A DNA stretch of 64,000 nt, from assembly GCF_002733835.1 (NCBI RefSeq), contig NZ_NVWY01000002.1:148878-212877 (forward strand), written 5' to 3'. The translations under genes were made by a program, and so were the position numbers. Shown here piece after piece: positions 62,463-64,000 of the stretch. Below the pieces are notes generated by a model, which did no database searches, had not been told where the DNA came from, and saw only the letters and a list, made by a program, of their open reading frames with translations. Origin of the DNA: Alcanivorax sp. (GTDB lineage Bacteria > Pseudomonadota > Gammaproteobacteria > Pseudomonadales > Alcanivoracaceae). The first letter of the stretch is position 1. The number at the start of each line of letters is the position of its first letter.

Positions 62463-63395
62463 TCATGCCTGGCGCATACGCAGCGCCACCAGCACAGTGC
62501 GCAAGTGCGGCACGGGCACATTCAGGCGGTCCGCGATGGCCACCACATTGCCAAGAATCGCATCCAGCTCGATGGGCCTGTCGTTCAGGTAATCCAGCGC
62601 CATGGAATTTTTATACGCGCCCATGGCACGGGTGCCCGACAGGTTCTTCTCGATAATGCCGTCCGGCATGGGGTAGCCATCGGCCTGGGCCACCGCAATC
62701 ACCTCTTCCATCAAGGTGCGAATCAGCCCTTCGCCGCCCGGCGCATCAAGCATGGCCAAGGTATCGGCCCCGTTGGCCAGTACACTCAACGGATTGAACG
62801 GGGTATTCCAGACACATTTGCGCCACCGTTCGCCAACCACAGCATCCGTCTCGTTGATATCGATACCACCCTCGCGGAACAAGCCCGCCAACTGCGCGCA
62901 GTGGTGATCAAAGCCCGTGGGGAAATTGCCCATCACCAGCTGCCCATAGGCCTGATGGTTAACGGTACCCGGGCCAGTGCGACTCACCGCAATAAACGCC
63001 AGGCAGCTCACCAGAGGATTGCGCGGGAAGGCATCCGCCAGCTCACGCTCGATATCCAGACCGTTCTCAATCAACACCAGCCCGGTCTGCGCCCCCATCC
63101 AGGGACGCACCAGTTCAGCCCGGTCCACCCCCGGCAGCACCTTGACGCACAGCAACACATAATCCGGAAGGCGCCCCGGAGTATCGCCCGGTTGATAGAC
63201 CTGATCCGGTGTCCACGACAGTTCACCCAGGGGGCTGGTAAAGCGAAAGCCGTCAGCTTTTACTGCGTCATAATCCGACCGCAGTACCACGCTCACGGTA
63301 CAACCCGCCCGCTTCAGAATCGCGCCATAAAAACTGCCAATGGCGCCGGCGCCGATTACCAGAATGTCCGGCTTGTTATTCCCGGTCTTGCTCAT
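62463..63395 (-). CDS. Ketopantoate reductase family protein (PanE/ApbA)
   Basis: 310 residues. Rossmann motif ILVIGAGAIGSFYGAILKRAG at about 11-31, a central LLCVKVLP strand near 80, and the C-terminal KCVWNTPFNPLSVLANG near 193-209, where PanE proteins carry the catalytic Lys and Asn-Pro. It probably reduces 2-dehydropantoate (pantothenate synthesis) or a related 2-keto acid with NADPH. Its start overlaps the MFS stop by 4 bases (ATGA), so it is co-transcribed with that transporter. Divergent from the TonB receptor it does not share. Substrate uncertain. Confidence 0.85.
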   Translation of the reverse strand: MSKTGNNKPDILVIGAGAIGSFYGAILKRAGCTVSVVLRSDYDAVKADGFRFTSPLGELSWTPDQVYQPGDTPGRLPDYVLLCVKVLPGVDRAELVRPWMGAQTGLVLIENGLDIERELADAFPRNPLVSCLAFIAVSRTGPGTVNHQAYGQLVMGNFPTGFDHHCAQLAGLFREGGIDINETDAVVGERWRKCVWNTPFNPLSVLANGADTLAMLDAPGGEGLIRTLMEEVIAVAQADGYPMPDGIIEKNLSGTRAMGAYKNSMALDYLNDRPIELDAILGNVVAIADRLNVPVPHLRTVLVALRMRQA

Positions 63396-64000
63396 GCTCT
63401 TTGCTCTCCCAAATGTCGCATCCCCTGCTGCATGCTGCGTAGCGGCAACAGCGCCACCACAAAAATGGCCAGCAACAGCAGAAATGCCATATCAAAACCC
63501 GCCTCAAAGGATTGCGCCGCCGACGCATCCGGCCGGGTCTGTGCAAAAGATTCACTGAAAAACTGAATACACAGGGCGCACAGATTCACGCCCAGCGCGC
63601 CACCAATCTGGCGACCAAAATTGAAGATGCCCGAGCCCTGGGGAATCAGGCCCGGCGGCAACAAACCCAATGCCCCGGTGGACGATGGCGGCATCATCAG
63701 CCCCAAACCCACCCGGCCCAGCAAGGTCCACCACACCAGCCACACCGCCGAGGTAGTCAGGCTGGCACCGGCCATCAGCAGCATATTGAGAACGAACAAC
63801 AGCAGCCCCGCCAGCATGATACGGGTTTCGGAAAAACGATCGGTCAGGTGCCCGGCCACGGGAAAGGTGAAGGCCATGGCCAGGCCCGCCGGCATCAGCA
63901 TCAGGCCGGCGCTGGCGGCGCTCTCACCCAGCACCTGCTGGAAATACAGCGGCGTCACATAGGTGGATGCGAACACCCCGGCACCGATCACCATGGACAT
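63392..64000 (-). CDS. MFS transporter, DHA2 family (partial, N-terminus outside window)
   Basis: C-terminal 202 residues of a 14-helix drug:H+ antiporter-2 type transporter (EmrB/QacA-like). It shows YVTPLYFQQVLGESAASAGL, MPAGLAMAFTFPVAGHLTDR, GRVGLGLMMPPSSTGALG and a final helix pair ending LPLRSMQQGMRHLG. The start is beyond base 64000, so the frame is open at the window edge. Probably exports organic compounds; coupled to the PanE-like gene. Confidence 0.85.
   Translation of the reverse strand: MSMVIGAGVFASTYVTPLYFQQVLGESAASAGLMLMPAGLAMAFTFPVAGHLTDRFSETRIMLAGLLLFVLNMLLMAGASLTTSAVWLVWWTLLGRVGLGLMMPPSSTGALGLLPPGLIPQGSGIFNFGRQIGGALGVNLCALCIQFFSESFAQTRPDASAAQSFEAGFDMAFLLLLAIFVVALLPLRSMQQGMRHLGEQRA

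Overview
The window looks like chromosomal DNA of a GC-rich marine gammaproteobacterium, most likely an Alcanivorax relative (Alcanivorax/Alloalcanivorax; inference). The reasons are a Pseudomonas-like housekeeping core (pepN, yeaC-like gene, nadK, a cNMP-binding/rhodanese protein, pyrD, cmoAB, yheU), an abundance of acyl-CoA dehydrogenases, thiolase and acyl-CoA ligase, a phasin, a Pla-1/cef-type lipase, and a DUF1302/DUF1329/YCF48/MMPL envelope operon. No phage, IS element, integrase, CRISPR array or rRNA was seen.

Layout. 0-8.4 kb: pyrD, then a minus-strand operon DUF1302 -> DUF1329 -> YCF48 -> MMPL/RND that looks like a complete outer membrane/periplasm/inner membrane machine for a hydrophobic substrate. 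8.5-18.4 kb: pepN, a large lipase lipoprotein, a yeaC-like gene, nadK, a double cNMP-binding/rhodanese protein, a coiled-coil protein and a 34-codon acidic peptide. 18.6-18.9 kb: tRNA-Asp and tRNA-Val. 19-31 kb: an acyclic terpene utilization (atu) cluster. A TetR regulator (AtuR-like) faces atuA, atuB, atuC, atuD, atuE, atuF and atuH, and a TetR-like palindrome lies in the atuA promoter. Together these would take citronellyl/geranyl-CoA through dehydrogenation, geranyl-CoA carboxylation and hydration.

31.0-32.1 kb is a gene-free AT-rich kilobase carrying a cluster of DnaA-box sequences, so it may be an origin or a DnaA-titration locus. 32-40 kb: glutaryl-CoA dehydrogenase, thiolase, another acyl-CoA dehydrogenase, a polytopic membrane protein, an MBL hydrolase, a quinone oxidoreductase and a phasin. 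40.8-44.7 kb: a membrane neighbourhood with DUF445, an SCP2 (UbiJ-like) protein with membrane segments, two paralogous 106-aa membrane proteins and a degenerate GGDEF protein. 44.7-53 kb: cmoB/cmoA, a hybrid histidine kinase, a stand-alone MnmC oxidase domain, MAPEG and yheU. 53-57.3 kb: a giant Ig-like lipoprotein with OmpW. 57.6-62.4 kb: a Fur-type iron operon (TonB receptor, DUF3325, DUF3649, and a PepSY protein broken at a poly-G tract). The window ends in a panE-like gene and a truncated MFS transporter.

The most unusual signal not explained by genes is a set of intergenic inverted-repeat elements. Their two arms are built from the same short words in shuffled order (for example AGTTGA-, GATGCC/TGACGC- and GAGCTTCTAGCT-type words). 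They sit at gene borders and in one case supply a stop codon. Five REP doublets (REPIN-like, two sequence types) are also present, one nested inside a word-shuffled element.
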